Origin: Bradyrhizobium tropiciagri
GTDB lineage: Bacteria > Pseudomonadota > Alphaproteobacteria > Rhizobiales > Xanthobacteraceae
Assembly: GCF_018130505.1 (NCBI RefSeq)
Contig: NZ_JAFCKH010000015.1
Location: forward strand, 62,001 to 126,000
Length of the DNA stretch: 64,000 nucleotides
Direction of reading: 5' to 3'
The translations under genes and the position numbers were made by a program. How positions within the stretch are numbered: the stretch's first letter is position 1; each line of letters starts with the position of its first letter. A model generated the notes under the pieces. It ran no database searches. It saw nothing but the letters and a program-made list of their open reading frames with translations, and was not told the origin of the DNA. Shown here one piece after another: positions 17,340 to 25,579 of this stretch.

Positions 17340-18842
17340 TCATTTATTGGTGAGATCGGTGACCCGATCGTCGATGTATTGCAGTTCGCGGCGCAGGATC
17401 TTCTCGGTCTGGGTGCGCGGGATCGCAGGCACCCGCTCGACAAATCGCGGCAGCATGTAGTTCGGCACCTGATCGGCAAGCCCGCCCCGCACGTCGCGAA
17501 GATCGAAATCGTCGTCGGTCACGACGACCGCCTTGACCTCCTCCCCCATGATGGGGTCGGCAACGCCGACGATCGCGCAATCCCTGACGCCGGGCAGCTT
17601 CAGCAGACGCCCCTCGAGCTCCTGCGGCGAGATCATCTCGCCGCCGCGGCGGATGAGCTCCTTGGTGCGGCCATGGAAATAAAGGTAGCCGTCGGAATCG
17701 AAGCTGCCGACATCGCCGGTGTGGAACCAGAAGTTCCGGCTCGCCTTCGCGAGTTCGTCCGGCTTGTTGTAGTAGCCCAGCAGGATGCGGTTCGGCTGCA
17801 GCGGCCGAACGACGATTTCGCCGCGCTCGCCGACCGGCAGCGGATTGTCGTCGGGGTCGACGATCCGGACCTGCATGTCCGGCCGTACGCGGCCATTGGC
17901 GCCGAGCTTGTGGTCACCGGCCGTGCTGCCGGAAACCCAGCCTCCGACCTCGGTCATGCCGTAGAGTTCGTGAACCTTGACACCGAAGCGCTCCTCGACG
18001 GTGCGAGCGAGCTCTGCCGTCGTGCCGCCACCGATCGTGAACCGCATCGCGTGATCGCGCATCGGCTCGGCATAGCGTGCCGCAAGGATCGCCAGCACCG
18101 TGCCGACGAAGGTGCAGCCGGTCGCCTGCAGCGCCTTCGCATCCTCGAAGAAAGAGGTCGCCGAGAACCGCCGCCGCAGGCCGAGCGACGCCCCTACGGT
18201 CAGTGCCGACATCACGGCATAGGTCTGCGGATTGGTGTGATAGAGCGGCAGATAGACGAAGATGCGATCGTCCGCGGTCAGCTCGAGGATGCGGGCGGAC
18301 TGCACGCCGGTCGCCGCGTAACCGCCATGCGCGCACATCACGCCCTTCGGCCGCCCGGTCGTTCCCGACGTGTAGAGGATCGTGCAGACATCATGCGGCG
18401 CGATGGCCGCGGTCTCGCCTTCGGGAAAACCGGCAAGCTCCCGAAGAAACGCCTCGTCATCGATCAGGATGAAAGGAAGTTCGGCGGCGGCGGCGCGAAG
18501 ATCGCCGCGCCTCGACTCAAGCCAGTCCCTGTCGGCCATGATCAGCCTGGAATCGGACTGCGTGACCAGATAATCGATGCTGTCGCCCTTCAGCTGGTCG
18601 TTCAGGCACACTGCGACGGCACCGGCCGCGTTGACGCCGAACCACGTGATCAGGAAGGCGGCGGAATTGCCCGAGATCAGCGCGACGTGATCGCCCTTCC
18701 CGATGCCGCGCGCGCGCAACAGCGTCGCACACCGGAGCGACAGCGAATGGATCTCCGCAAAGGAGTACGACCGCTCGGCCGTAACGACGAATGGCCTCTG
18801 TGGCGTGACCGATGCCCAGTGGGACAGGCGCTCCAGGATCAT
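17340..18842 (-). CDS. AMP-binding acyl-CoA ligase / synthetase
   Basis: A 500-aa ANL-superfamily enzyme that activates a carboxylic acid to its CoA thioester via an acyl-adenylate. It shows the P-loop-like TILYTSGTTGRPKGV, the YGMTEVGG substrate-binding motif, the hinge region (HGRTKELIRRGGEMISPQE), and the catalytic lysine near the end (TQTEKILRREL). The ATG at 18842 overlaps the TGA of the acyl-CoA dehydrogenase gene (ATGA); the longer frame upstream only shadows that gene. Together they should activate and then alpha,beta-desaturate the imported acid. Confidence 0.92.
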   Translation of the reverse strand: MILERLSHWASVTPQRPFVVTAERSYSFAEIHSLSLRCATLLRARGIGKGDHVALISGNSAAFLITWFGVNAAGAVAVCLNDQLKGDSIDYLVTQSDSRLIMADRDWLESRRGDLRAAAAELPFILIDDEAFLRELAGFPEGETAAIAPHDVCTILYTSGTTGRPKGVMCAHGGYAATGVQSARILELTADDRIFVYLPLYHTNPQTYAVMSALTVGASLGLRRRFSATSFFEDAKALQATGCTFVGTVLAILAARYAEPMRDHAMRFTIGGGTTAELARTVEERFGVKVHELYGMTEVGGWVSGSTAGDHKLGANGRVRPDMQVRIVDPDDNPLPVGERGEIVVRPLQPNRILLGYYNKPDELAKASRNFWFHTGDVGSFDSDGYLYFHGRTKELIRRGGEMISPQELEGRLLKLPGVRDCAIVGVADPIMGEEVKAVVVTDDDFDLRDVRGGLADQVPNYMLPRFVERVPAIPRTQTEKILRRELQYIDDRVTDLTNK

Positions 18843-19993
18843 AGCTCGGCCGCGTAGCTGACGACGCGTTTTGCGAGGGCATTCTTCAGCACTTCGGATG
18901 AGCCGCCGCCGATCTCGTAGGTCTTCGCATCGCGCATGAAGCGGCCGAACGGCGCGTTCACCATGGTGCCGTAGGCGCCGCAGATCTGGACGCAGCGCGC
19001 CGCGACCTCGGTCGCCACCTCCGATGCCATCAGCTTCGCGGCGCTGGCGCGGCGAATGACGTCGTCGTGCGTGTCGAGCGCCCGCGCGGCATCGTAGACC
19101 AGCAGACGCGCGGCATCGATCTTCGCCAGCATGTCGGCGAAGTACCACTGGATGCCCTGAAAATTGACCACCTTCTGGTCGAACGCGGTGCGGTCGCGCG
19201 CGAACGCCAGCGCCGCATCGAACGCCGCCCGCGCAATTCCGACCGATATGCCGGCAGCCACGGTTCGCGAATAATCGAGCGTCGTCACCGCCTGGCGAAC
19301 GCCCTTGCCCTCCTGCCCGATCAGGTGATCGAACGGAAGGCGCACGTCCTGCAGCCGAACGTTGACATGCGGGCCGTTGCGCAGGCCGAAGGTCGCGGAG
19401 TTCTCGCCGATATAGGTCGAAACGCCGGCGGTCTCACGGGGCACGACGAAGACCGACACGCCGACATCGGTCTGCGCCAGGATCACGAACAGTTCGGCAC
19501 GCGAGCCGGACGTGATGAACGACTTCTCGCCGTTCAGCAGCCAGCCATCGCCGTCCCTGCATGCCTTGGTATCGAGCTTGCGGATATCGCTGCCGTGCGA
19601 GGCTTCAGTGAGGGCGTAGGAAGCAATCAGCCCTTGCGCGAATTGCGGCAGATATCGCTGTTTGAGGCTGTCCGAGCCGAACGTGTTCAGCATGGTCTGC
19701 GCCTGGAATATCGTGATCAGGCAGATCGCGACGGCGGCGCTCCCGTAGCCGATCTCTTCGCAGGCGGCGACGCTGTGGGCGTAGCCCAGCTCGCGGCCGC
19801 CGAATGTCTTCGGCAGCGAGATCGCGTTGCAGCCGAGCTTCGCCAGATCGCGGACGAGCTCCGCCGGGTACAGGTCCTTGGCGTCGATCTCGTGGGCCAG
19901 CGGAACGATGCGCTGCTTCACGAACCGGCGCACCTCGTCCACGAACCCGGCCTCGACCGCCGGCTGCCACATGGCGTTCGGCAATCCATCCAT
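18839..19993 (-). CDS. Acyl-CoA dehydrogenase
   Basis: A 384-aa flavoprotein of the acyl-CoA dehydrogenase family. Visible are the FAD-binding TEASHGSDIRKLDTKA and GEKSFITSGSRAE segments, and a C-terminal GAYGTMVNAPFGRFMRDAKTY helix. The last part reads GSSEVLKNALAKRVV, matching the usual GTxEIxRxxIAR region. The start chosen is the ATG at 19993 with GAGGAAAT upstream; the ATG at 20029 is less likely. It is the first gene of a six-gene minus-strand operon and faces the IclR regulator across about 100 bases. Confidence 0.92.
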   Translation of the reverse strand: MDGLPNAMWQPAVEAGFVDEVRRFVKQRIVPLAHEIDAKDLYPAELVRDLAKLGCNAISLPKTFGGRELGYAHSVAACEEIGYGSAAVAICLITIFQAQTMLNTFGSDSLKQRYLPQFAQGLIASYALTEASHGSDIRKLDTKACRDGDGWLLNGEKSFITSGSRAELFVILAQTDVGVSVFVVPRETAGVSTYIGENSATFGLRNGPHVNVRLQDVRLPFDHLIGQEGKGVRQAVTTLDYSRTVAAGISVGIARAAFDAALAFARDRTAFDQKVVNFQGIQWYFADMLAKIDAARLLVYDAARALDTHDDVIRRASAAKLMASEVATEVAARCVQICGAYGTMVNAPFGRFMRDAKTYEIGGGSSEVLKNALAKRVVSYAAEL

Positions 19994-20054
19994 CGCATTT
20001 CCTCGCTTTTGTCTTGGCCCGGACAACACCGCAGATTGGCTTGATCGTCAATGA

Positions 20055-20067
20055 GATATTTAATATC
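20055..20067. promoter_or_regulatory. Candidate IclR-type operator
   Basis: In the 100-base AT-rich gap between the divergent acyl-CoA dehydrogenase operon and the IclR gene lies GATAT-TTA-ATATC, a perfect 5-bp inverted repeat. A second dyad ATCAT-N7-ATGAT follows almost immediately. The position suits a shared operator; binding is inferred only from location and symmetry. Confidence 0.45.
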
Positions 20068-20093
20068 ATCTATCTGATGATAGAGGGGACAGC

Positions 20094-20975
20094 ATGCCGC
20101 CATCACGATCCGGCAAGTCGTTGGGAATTAGCGTCAAGTCATCGCTGCGCACGCTGCAGATTCTCGAGTACATCGATTCCAAGCAGCGCGCCGTGACCAT
20201 CGCAGAGCTGTCGGCAAGTCTCGCCTTCCCGCAGTCGAGCACGTCGACGCTGGTGCAGAGCATGATCAACGCCGGCTATCTCGTCGTCGATCACGACGGC
20301 CGGCGCATCCTGCCAAGCAGCCGGGTCGCGGCATTGGGCAGTTGGGTCGAGCCCAGCATCTCGCGCGCGGATATCAGATCGCTGATGGTCGCGGTCGCAG
20401 AGCGGACCAACCAGACGATCCTGCTCGGTGTTCCTGCCGACCTGTGCGTGCGCTACATCGACGTGATCCCCGGCCGGCACGCCATGCGCCTCGACATCCC
20501 GGTCGGATCGCGGCTGCCATTGATGGAGGCCGGCATGGGGCGTCTGCTGCTCTCTGAGATGCCCGATGAGACGGTGGAGGAACTCTGGCAACAGACCAAA
20601 CGCCGGGTCAAGGACGAAGGCGCGCAAGGCATCCGGCCGTCCGACGTCTCCAACCTGTGGAATGCCAGTCCATTCGTGTCACCGCTGCCCGACATCATGG
20701 ACGAGCTGAAGCAGATCCGCAGAAGCGGGTTTGCGATTTCGCTCGGACGAATTTCGCTCGGCGCCGGCATCGTCTGCGTCGCACTGCCGCGCGGCCCGCT
20801 GGAGCAGCCCATCGGACTTGGCATCGGCGGTCTGTCCGAACTGATCTCGCGCGACGCCCAGCAGATCCTGTCGATCGTGCGCAGCGCGGCCGGCGAGTTG
20901 GGCATCGCGCTGAAATTGCCCAGCGAGGCGACGCGGGCATCGGAGCGGGACAAGACCCGGCGCGTACGGAAGTAG
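20094..20975 (+). CDS. IclR family transcriptional regulator
   Basis: A 293-aa regulator with an N-terminal winged helix-turn-helix (TIAELSASLAFPQSSTSTLV) and a C-terminal IclR effector domain (residues ~95-270; RYIDVIPGRHAMRLDIPVGS, MGRLLLSEMP). IclR proteins bind small organic acids and usually control an adjacent catabolic operon. It is divergent from the six-gene operon that begins at 19,993 and is therefore its likely regulator. The C-terminal 20 residues are basic. Confidence 0.92.
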   Translation: MPPSRSGKSLGISVKSSLRTLQILEYIDSKQRAVTIAELSASLAFPQSSTSTLVQSMINAGYLVVDHDGRRILPSSRVAALGSWVEPSISRADIRSLMVAVAERTNQTILLGVPADLCVRYIDVIPGRHAMRLDIPVGSRLPLMEAGMGRLLLSEMPDETVEELWQQTKRRVKDEGAQGIRPSDVSNLWNASPFVSPLPDIMDELKQIRRSGFAISLGRISLGAGIVCVALPRGPLEQPIGLGIGGLSELISRDAQQILSIVRSAAGELGIALKLPSEATRASERDKTRRVRK

Positions 20976-21457
20976 CGGTGAACCGCTCCTAAACGAGACG
21001 CCACCACGCGTCGTCCCGGCGAAGGCCGGGACCCATAACCACAGGGTCAGGTCGTTGAAGCAAGCTTTGGCCCCAGCGCTGCACAACAATGACCTCCGGT
21101 GGTTATGGGTCCCGGCCTTCGCCGGGACGACGCTGTGGGTGACTGTCGCACTCCCCGCTGTTAGTCCCGCCGCCGCCAACAGATTCACACGCTCTCAGGG
21201 GGCGGGTCGCAGAGTTGCGAGCTCTGAGCTCAAAATCATCCGTGTAGTGATCTGGACCACTTGCAACGTCCGGATGACTCGGCTCTCCTGTTGATCGACA
21301 TCTCCGGATTGGACCCCGCGCCTGCTTTCTCCGCCCGAACGCACTCCGGCGAGAGGACGAAGAGAAGCCGTGCAGTCCTGATCAGCCGCGGATGAATCGA
21401 CGCCTACAGACGCCGCCCACCCGCAGAATCATCGCGAAATCGTTGGGGAGAACGAAC
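20976..21457. other. Intergenic region with long inverted repeat
   Basis: About 480 bases without a recognised gene. It contains the 34-bp inverted repeat at 21009-21132; the rest (21133-21457) shows no conserved coding frame and presumably carries the promoter of the propeller gene. Confidence 0.6.
21009..21132. repeat. Perfect 34-bp inverted repeat with 56-base loop
   Basis: Left arm 21009-21042 begins CGTCGTCCCGGCGAAGGCC and right arm 21099-21132 is its exact reverse complement, ending GGCCTTCGCCGGGACGACG. The inner ends carry ACCCATAACCAC / GTGGTTATGGGT. Transcribed, it would fold into a very strong hairpin just downstream of the IclR gene and could act as a terminator. Such CGTCCCGGCGAAGGCCGGGACCCAT elements, here shown only as the arms above, are frequent intergenic repeats in Bradyrhizobium. 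Confidence 0.9.
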
Positions 21458-23215
21458 GTGACGGATCCATTTCAAGGTGTTGTGTACACGCTGGATGACG
21501 CCGGGAATTTGTCCTGGTGGCAGATGAACGGTGCGGCCTGGGCACCGAACTCGGGCGCGGTGATCCTCAAGGGAGTGCCCTCAGGACAGTTGTTCGCGGG
21601 ATCGGACGGCGTGCTCTATGTGCTCACGCCGTCGGGGCAGATCCTGTGGTACCGCGACGTCGCGAACAACGGCACCTCGGGCTGGGACCCGAATTCGGGC
21701 AACGTGATCGGGACAGTCGAACTGCCGCAATACGCCCAAGTGGTGCTGGGTGGCGACGGCGTCATGTACGCCATCGACAAGAGCAACAACCTCTTCTGGT
21801 TCAAGAACTGGACCGACAACGGCACGACGCCGGCCTGGAGCGCCGCGAAATCGGCGAGCAACATCTGGCCCGGCTTCTGGCAGTCCTCCTACCGAAGCCT
21901 GATCCCGGGCGGCGACGGCGTGCTCTACGTGCTCGACAGCGCCGGCAATCTGCACTGGTTCCGCGACGCCGCGAACAACGGCACGGTCTCGCACGATCCG
22001 AACTCGGGCCTCGTCATCGCCTCCGGCCTCACGGTCACGCCGCTCGCGAGCGGCATGCTGCCGGTGTGGGCCGGCGAGAACGGGACCATCTACTCGCTCT
22101 CGGGGCAAACGCTGCAATCGCAGCAACTCGCGATCAGCGTCGACGGCATCCCCTCGGTGGCGACCACGCCGGGGCCGCAGTGGACGGCGGCCGCGGTGAG
22201 CGCCGTTTCCCCCGTCACTCCCACCAATGTGGGATGCGGCATCGTGAACCTCTGCAACGAAAAAACCGGCTCCAACATCGCCTACCCCGTGTTCACGGGC
22301 GATCAACTGACCTGCTACCAGGACGTCAACGCGCAGGTCGGAAAAGCCTACAGCGCAACCAACTTCGACCTCCGGTCGGCCTACGCAAACCCGGATGCGT
22401 ATCCGCCCAGCGGACTGCTGGCGCTGGTGACGGCCGCCAAGCCGTCGCAGGGGGAAACGGCTTCCGACTGGACCGCGGTGCAATCGCAGCTCGAAGCCGA
22501 AACGGCGCAGCTGAATGCGATCTATGCCTATCAGACCGATGCGCGCACCAATGCGTCCGCGCTCGCGATCACCTATCTGAGCAGCTATCAGATCGCGGCC
22601 GGCTGCATCGACGGCAAAGCGGACCTCACGATGGATGTGCTGAGCGTGCTGTCGTATCTGGCGATTCCGGAAGTCCCGGAGAGCGGGTTCTTCTGCCAAA
22701 TGGCGGGGCTGATCGCGGCGCTGATCCAGGCGTCCGGCGACACCGTGATGAGCGGCAAATTCAGCGAGATGAACCTGGGCAACACGGTCACCGGGCTGCT
22801 CGACCAGGTCTCCGCGCTCTACAGCGGATTGCAGTCCGACTGGGGCAAGGTGCAGAAAGCCAATCAGATTCTGCAGAACGCGATCGCAACGCCGGCTGGC
22901 GTCTCGTACCAGCAGATGGGCTATGAGTACGAAGCCGCGATGTACATCGCCTACGCCCTCAAGGACATGTGCGTTCTGTACGCGACCCAGTACAAGGCGT
23001 TCGGTCCATGCGGGGGCGACGGCGTCGGGCTGGCGAACATTCCGCTCGAGAACGCACCCTACGGCGTCAATCCGGGCATTTGCTCGCGGCTGCCCGTCAT
23101 CGGCATCTCGCAGCAGGACGTCATCGGCCGCGTCGGCCAGTGGGCGAAACTGCAGAAGTGGGAATGCATGTTCATCGAGGGCACGAGCGGCGGCTGGAAC
23201 TGCATCCAGGAATAG
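21458..23215 (+). CDS. Tachylectin-2-like beta-propeller protein with helical C-terminal domain
   Basis: A 585-aa protein. Residues ~1-245 contain about five repeats of the form DGVLYVLTPSGQILWYRD and NNGT-x-DPNSG-x-VI, which match the blades of tachylectin-2, a five-bladed sugar-binding propeller. The C-terminal ~330 residues are mainly helical, with a hydrophobic stretch (LSVLSYLAIPEVP, MAGLIAALIQ) and about ten cysteines; I do not recognise this part. There is no signal peptide. The GTG at 21458 is preferred (GGGGAG seven bases upstream); an ATG at 21392 would add 22 residues without a clear ribosome site. It stands alone between an inverted repeat and a convergent aldolase. A lectin-type binding or toxin role is possible but unproven. 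Confidence 0.75.
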   Translation: MTDPFQGVVYTLDDAGNLSWWQMNGAAWAPNSGAVILKGVPSGQLFAGSDGVLYVLTPSGQILWYRDVANNGTSGWDPNSGNVIGTVELPQYAQVVLGGDGVMYAIDKSNNLFWFKNWTDNGTTPAWSAAKSASNIWPGFWQSSYRSLIPGGDGVLYVLDSAGNLHWFRDAANNGTVSHDPNSGLVIASGLTVTPLASGMLPVWAGENGTIYSLSGQTLQSQQLAISVDGIPSVATTPGPQWTAAAVSAVSPVTPTNVGCGIVNLCNEKTGSNIAYPVFTGDQLTCYQDVNAQVGKAYSATNFDLRSAYANPDAYPPSGLLALVTAAKPSQGETASDWTAVQSQLEAETAQLNAIYAYQTDARTNASALAITYLSSYQIAAGCIDGKADLTMDVLSVLSYLAIPEVPESGFFCQMAGLIAALIQASGDTVMSGKFSEMNLGNTVTGLLDQVSALYSGLQSDWGKVQKANQILQNAIATPAGVSYQQMGYEYEAAMYIAYALKDMCVLYATQYKAFGPCGGDGVGLANIPLENAPYGVNPGICSRLPVIGISQQDVIGRVGQWAKLQKWECMFIEGTSGGWNCIQE

Positions 23216-23311
23216 CGAGCCGTCCTGCCGGCTCGTTCCTTCTCGCGGAGATACGATGCTTCGCGTTCGCGGTCGGCGCGTAACCCCCGCCGGCAACCGG
23301 CGCGGTGCCCA

Positions 23312-24040
23312 TCACCGCTTGCTGCTGCGCCGTTTCGCGGCGCGGCGCGGCGCCTCCTTTGCCGTCGCGCGGGCCTTGGCCGGCTTCGGCTCCTGCAGGC
23401 CATAGCTGGAAAACCCCTTCGCGGCGTCCGCGATCTCGTCGTCGGTCAGGATGACGCGGGTGTCGAGCGCGAGCGAGAGATAGTACTGCCGCGCGATGGT
23501 CTCGAGTTCGACCGCAAGCCACATCGCCTTGTCGAGATTGGCGCCGAGCGCGATCATGCCGTGATTGGCGAGCAGGCAGCCATTGCGGCCTTCGAGCGCG
23601 ACGATCGCATGATCCGAAAGCTCCTTGGTGCCGTAGCACGCATAGCCGGCGCAGCGGATATCGGTGCCGCCGAACGCCGCGATCATGTAGTGGCAGGCGG
23701 GAATCGGCTTGCGCGCGATTGCGAGCACGGTCGCATAGGTCGAATGGGTATGGACGATGGCGCCGACATCCGGCCGGGCGCGCGTGATGTCGAGATGGAA
23801 GCGCCATTCGGTGGACGGCTGCAGCGGCCCTTCCCACGTGCCATAGCCGCCTTCCAGCGGCATCGAGGCGATCATCTCCGGCTTCATCGCATCGTAGGGC
23901 GTCGCCGACGGCGTGATCAGCATGCGGTCCTTGTAGCGCGCGGAAATATTGCCCGATGTCCCCTGGTTGAGGCCCGACGCGTTCATCCACCGGCACTTGG
24001 CAATGATCGCCTCGCGCAATTGACGTTCCTCACGGGTCAT
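23312..24040 (-). CDS. Class II aldolase/adducin family protein
   Basis: A 242-aa protein of the L-fuculose-phosphate aldolase/ribulose-5-phosphate-4-epimerase type. It has the phosphate-binding GTSGNISAR loop and the zinc ligands in AIVHTHSTYATV and ANHGMIALG. Such enzymes cleave a phosphorylated ketose or act on related hydroxy-carbonyl compounds. The last ~30 residues are a Lys/Arg/Ala-rich tail not typical of the fold. An AGGAGAG Shine-Dalgarno precedes the ATG. No sugar-catabolic partner is adjacent, so the substrate is open. Confidence 0.88.
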   Translation of the reverse strand: MTREERQLREAIIAKCRWMNASGLNQGTSGNISARYKDRMLITPSATPYDAMKPEMIASMPLEGGYGTWEGPLQPSTEWRFHLDITRARPDVGAIVHTHSTYATVLAIARKPIPACHYMIAAFGGTDIRCAGYACYGTKELSDHAIVALEGRNGCLLANHGMIALGANLDKAMWLAVELETIARQYYLSLALDTRVILTDDEIADAAKGFSSYGLQEPKPAKARATAKEAPRRAAKRRSSKR

Positions 24041-24193
24041 ACGGAATATCTCTCCTGTTCAGCGCCGGCGATGTGCGCTGCCAGCCGGAGGCGCCCGGCG
24101 CCGAGATGGGTGCCGAGCAGATAACAGGCAGAGGCTGAAGGAGGCGTCAACCCCCAAGCGTGCGGGAACGGTTCGGCGTCGCGGCTTCGCGTT

Positions 24194-24625
24194 TCACCTC
24201 AGCGCAATGGTGAGCTTGCCGAGATTGGCGGCAAATTCCAGCCCGGCCCGTGGGCCCTTGAGCTGGAGCACGACGCCATTTTCATTACGCAGGGTCACCC
24301 CGCCGGCACCCGCGGCCCACGCGCCACCGGCGCCGACGACGGCGTAATTGCCGGCGAAGTCGTTGACGTCCTTGATGCCCGAAGCGGTACCTTCCAGCCA
24401 GTTCGCCGATGCGCCCGCGGATACGCCGAGGCTGACGCCGGACGCGACGAAGCGATAGTTGCGCCCCCTGAAGGAGAGCACGCCGCGACCGCCGCCGCCG
24501 CCGACGACCAGCGCCGCCTTCACGAACTTGACCTGGACGTGTCCGGTCGCCTGCGCAAACGCCGGGGAGGACAGCGCCGAGACGACGAGCGGAAGCATCA
24601 GAAGGCGTAGCGCGGACATGAACAT
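24194..24625 (-). CDS. Secreted 143-aa glycine-rich protein, paralogue of 32367-32798
   Basis: A 143-aa protein with a signal peptide (about 24 residues, LLMLPLVVSALSSPAFA). The mature part has a repeated pattern VKAALVVGGGGGRGVLSFRG, GVSLGVSAGAS, AGAGGAWAAGAGGVTL and NGVVLQLKGPRAG. It is clearly homologous over its whole length to the gene at 32367-32798 (same length). The pattern faintly recalls lipid-binding Ysc84/SYLF domains, but this is not secure. It follows the DUF2950 gene by 18 bases, making it the third gene of a unit with a FixK-type box. Function unknown; probably periplasmic or surface. Confidence 0.75.
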   Translation of the reverse strand: MFMSALRLLMLPLVVSALSSPAFAQATGHVQVKFVKAALVVGGGGGRGVLSFRGRNYRFVASGVSLGVSAGASANWLEGTASGIKDVNDFAGNYAVVGAGGAWAAGAGGVTLRNENGVVLQLKGPRAGLEFAANLGKLTIALR

Positions 24626-24643
24626 TGTGGCTGCTCTTTCCTG

Positions 24644-25579
24644 TCAGGGATTGCCCGGATCGACCTTCTTCCAGGTGTGATCGGGATCGAACACGATCAT
24701 GCGCTTGCCGACGAAGTCGGTGCGCGAGCCGAGATCCTTCTGGTAGACGGTGCCGGCGTGGTTGACCAAAAAGGTCATCACGCCCGAATTGCCGTACTCC
24801 GCAGGGTAGGCAACCAGTGCGAAGCCGCCGATCATCTTTCCCTTCACGACATAGTTCAGCGCGCCGCCGGGCGCATCCGATCCCTGTGCGCGCAGGATTC
24901 GATAGTAGTAGCCGTGGTACGGCATGTTCTCCGCACCGACCTTGTAGCCTTCCTGCGCCGCCTGCGCCGCGCGTTCACCGAGCGGGCTCGGATCGCGATC
25001 GTCGCGCCAGAACAGGCCGTCCTTCTTGCCGGGGCTGGAGACGATGCGCTGTGCGTAGACGCCTGCTCCCTCGCCGGTGCGGTCCTTGTCGGCATATTCG
25101 TTCTGCGCATCGACGTAGGCAAGGCAGGTCTGGATCGCGGCGAGCTCGTTGCGGCCGATGCGGCGGTAGAGGATCTCGCGGCGGCCCGCGGCAGTATCGA
25201 ACTCCCAGCCGTCCCTGTAGTTGACCAGCGGGATCGGGAACGCGAAATCATCCGTGCCCAGGATCAGCGTCGCCTTCTTGTTGCCGTCCGCCTTGATGGA
25301 ATGCCTCGCGTCGTAGGCCGAGAGGAACGTCCGGCGCATCTCGGCATCGGCGACGTCGTCGCCGGACGCGATGATGTCGTCGGCGCTCGGCCCGAGCACC
25401 TTCAGAATCGCACGCCGCCCGCCATCCTTCACCGCGGCGGCCAGCGCGGCTGCGGCCTCTTCCGGATTTGGATAGGCCTGCTGCGCTTTCACAGAGGAGA
25501 TGAGTAACGCCAGGGATGCCACGGCAGCGAGGCCGGCGGATACGATACGGCGCGATCGAAGCACTGGAAAACCGGTCAT
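24644..25579 (-). CDS. DUF2950 family secreted protein
   Basis: A 311-aa protein with an N-terminal signal peptide (SAGLAAVASLALLISSVKAQ). The rest matches the DUF2950 pattern: FPIPLVNYRDGWEFDTAAG, NELAAIQTCLAYVDAQNEYA, PYHGYYYRILRAQG, GGFALVAYPAEYGNSGVMTF and a closing KRMIVFDPDHTWKKV. These envelope proteins nearly always accompany DUF3300 proteins, as here. The ATG at 25579 overlaps the stop of the DUF3300 gene (ATGA) and has a GGAGGTG Shine-Dalgarno. The molecular function is not known. Confidence 0.88.
   Translation of the reverse strand: MTGFPVLRSRRIVSAGLAAVASLALLISSVKAQQAYPNPEEAAAALAAAVKDGGRRAILKVLGPSADDIIASGDDVADAEMRRTFLSAYDARHSIKADGNKKATLILGTDDFAFPIPLVNYRDGWEFDTAAGRREILYRRIGRNELAAIQTCLAYVDAQNEYADKDRTGEGAGVYAQRIVSSPGKKDGLFWRDDRDPSPLGERAAQAAQEGYKVGAENMPYHGYYYRILRAQGSDAPGGALNYVVKGKMIGGFALVAYPAEYGNSGVMTFLVNHAGTVYQKDLGSRTDFVGKRMIVFDPDHTWKKVDPGNP

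Noticed and set aside
14259-18857. Long + strand frames (14259-15737, 15268-16197, 17379-18857) opposite the minus-strand operon
   Set aside because: No recognisable domains and shadow-like composition; the minus frames form a coherent operon with ATGA overlaps.
20038-20052. TTGATCGTCAAT near the IclR promoter as a FixK box
   Set aside because: The half sites are only partly matched and the spacing is two bases, not four.
21581-23296. A 571-codon minus-strand frame opposite the propeller gene
   Set aside because: Arginine/alanine-rich shadow; the + strand frame shows clear blade repeats.
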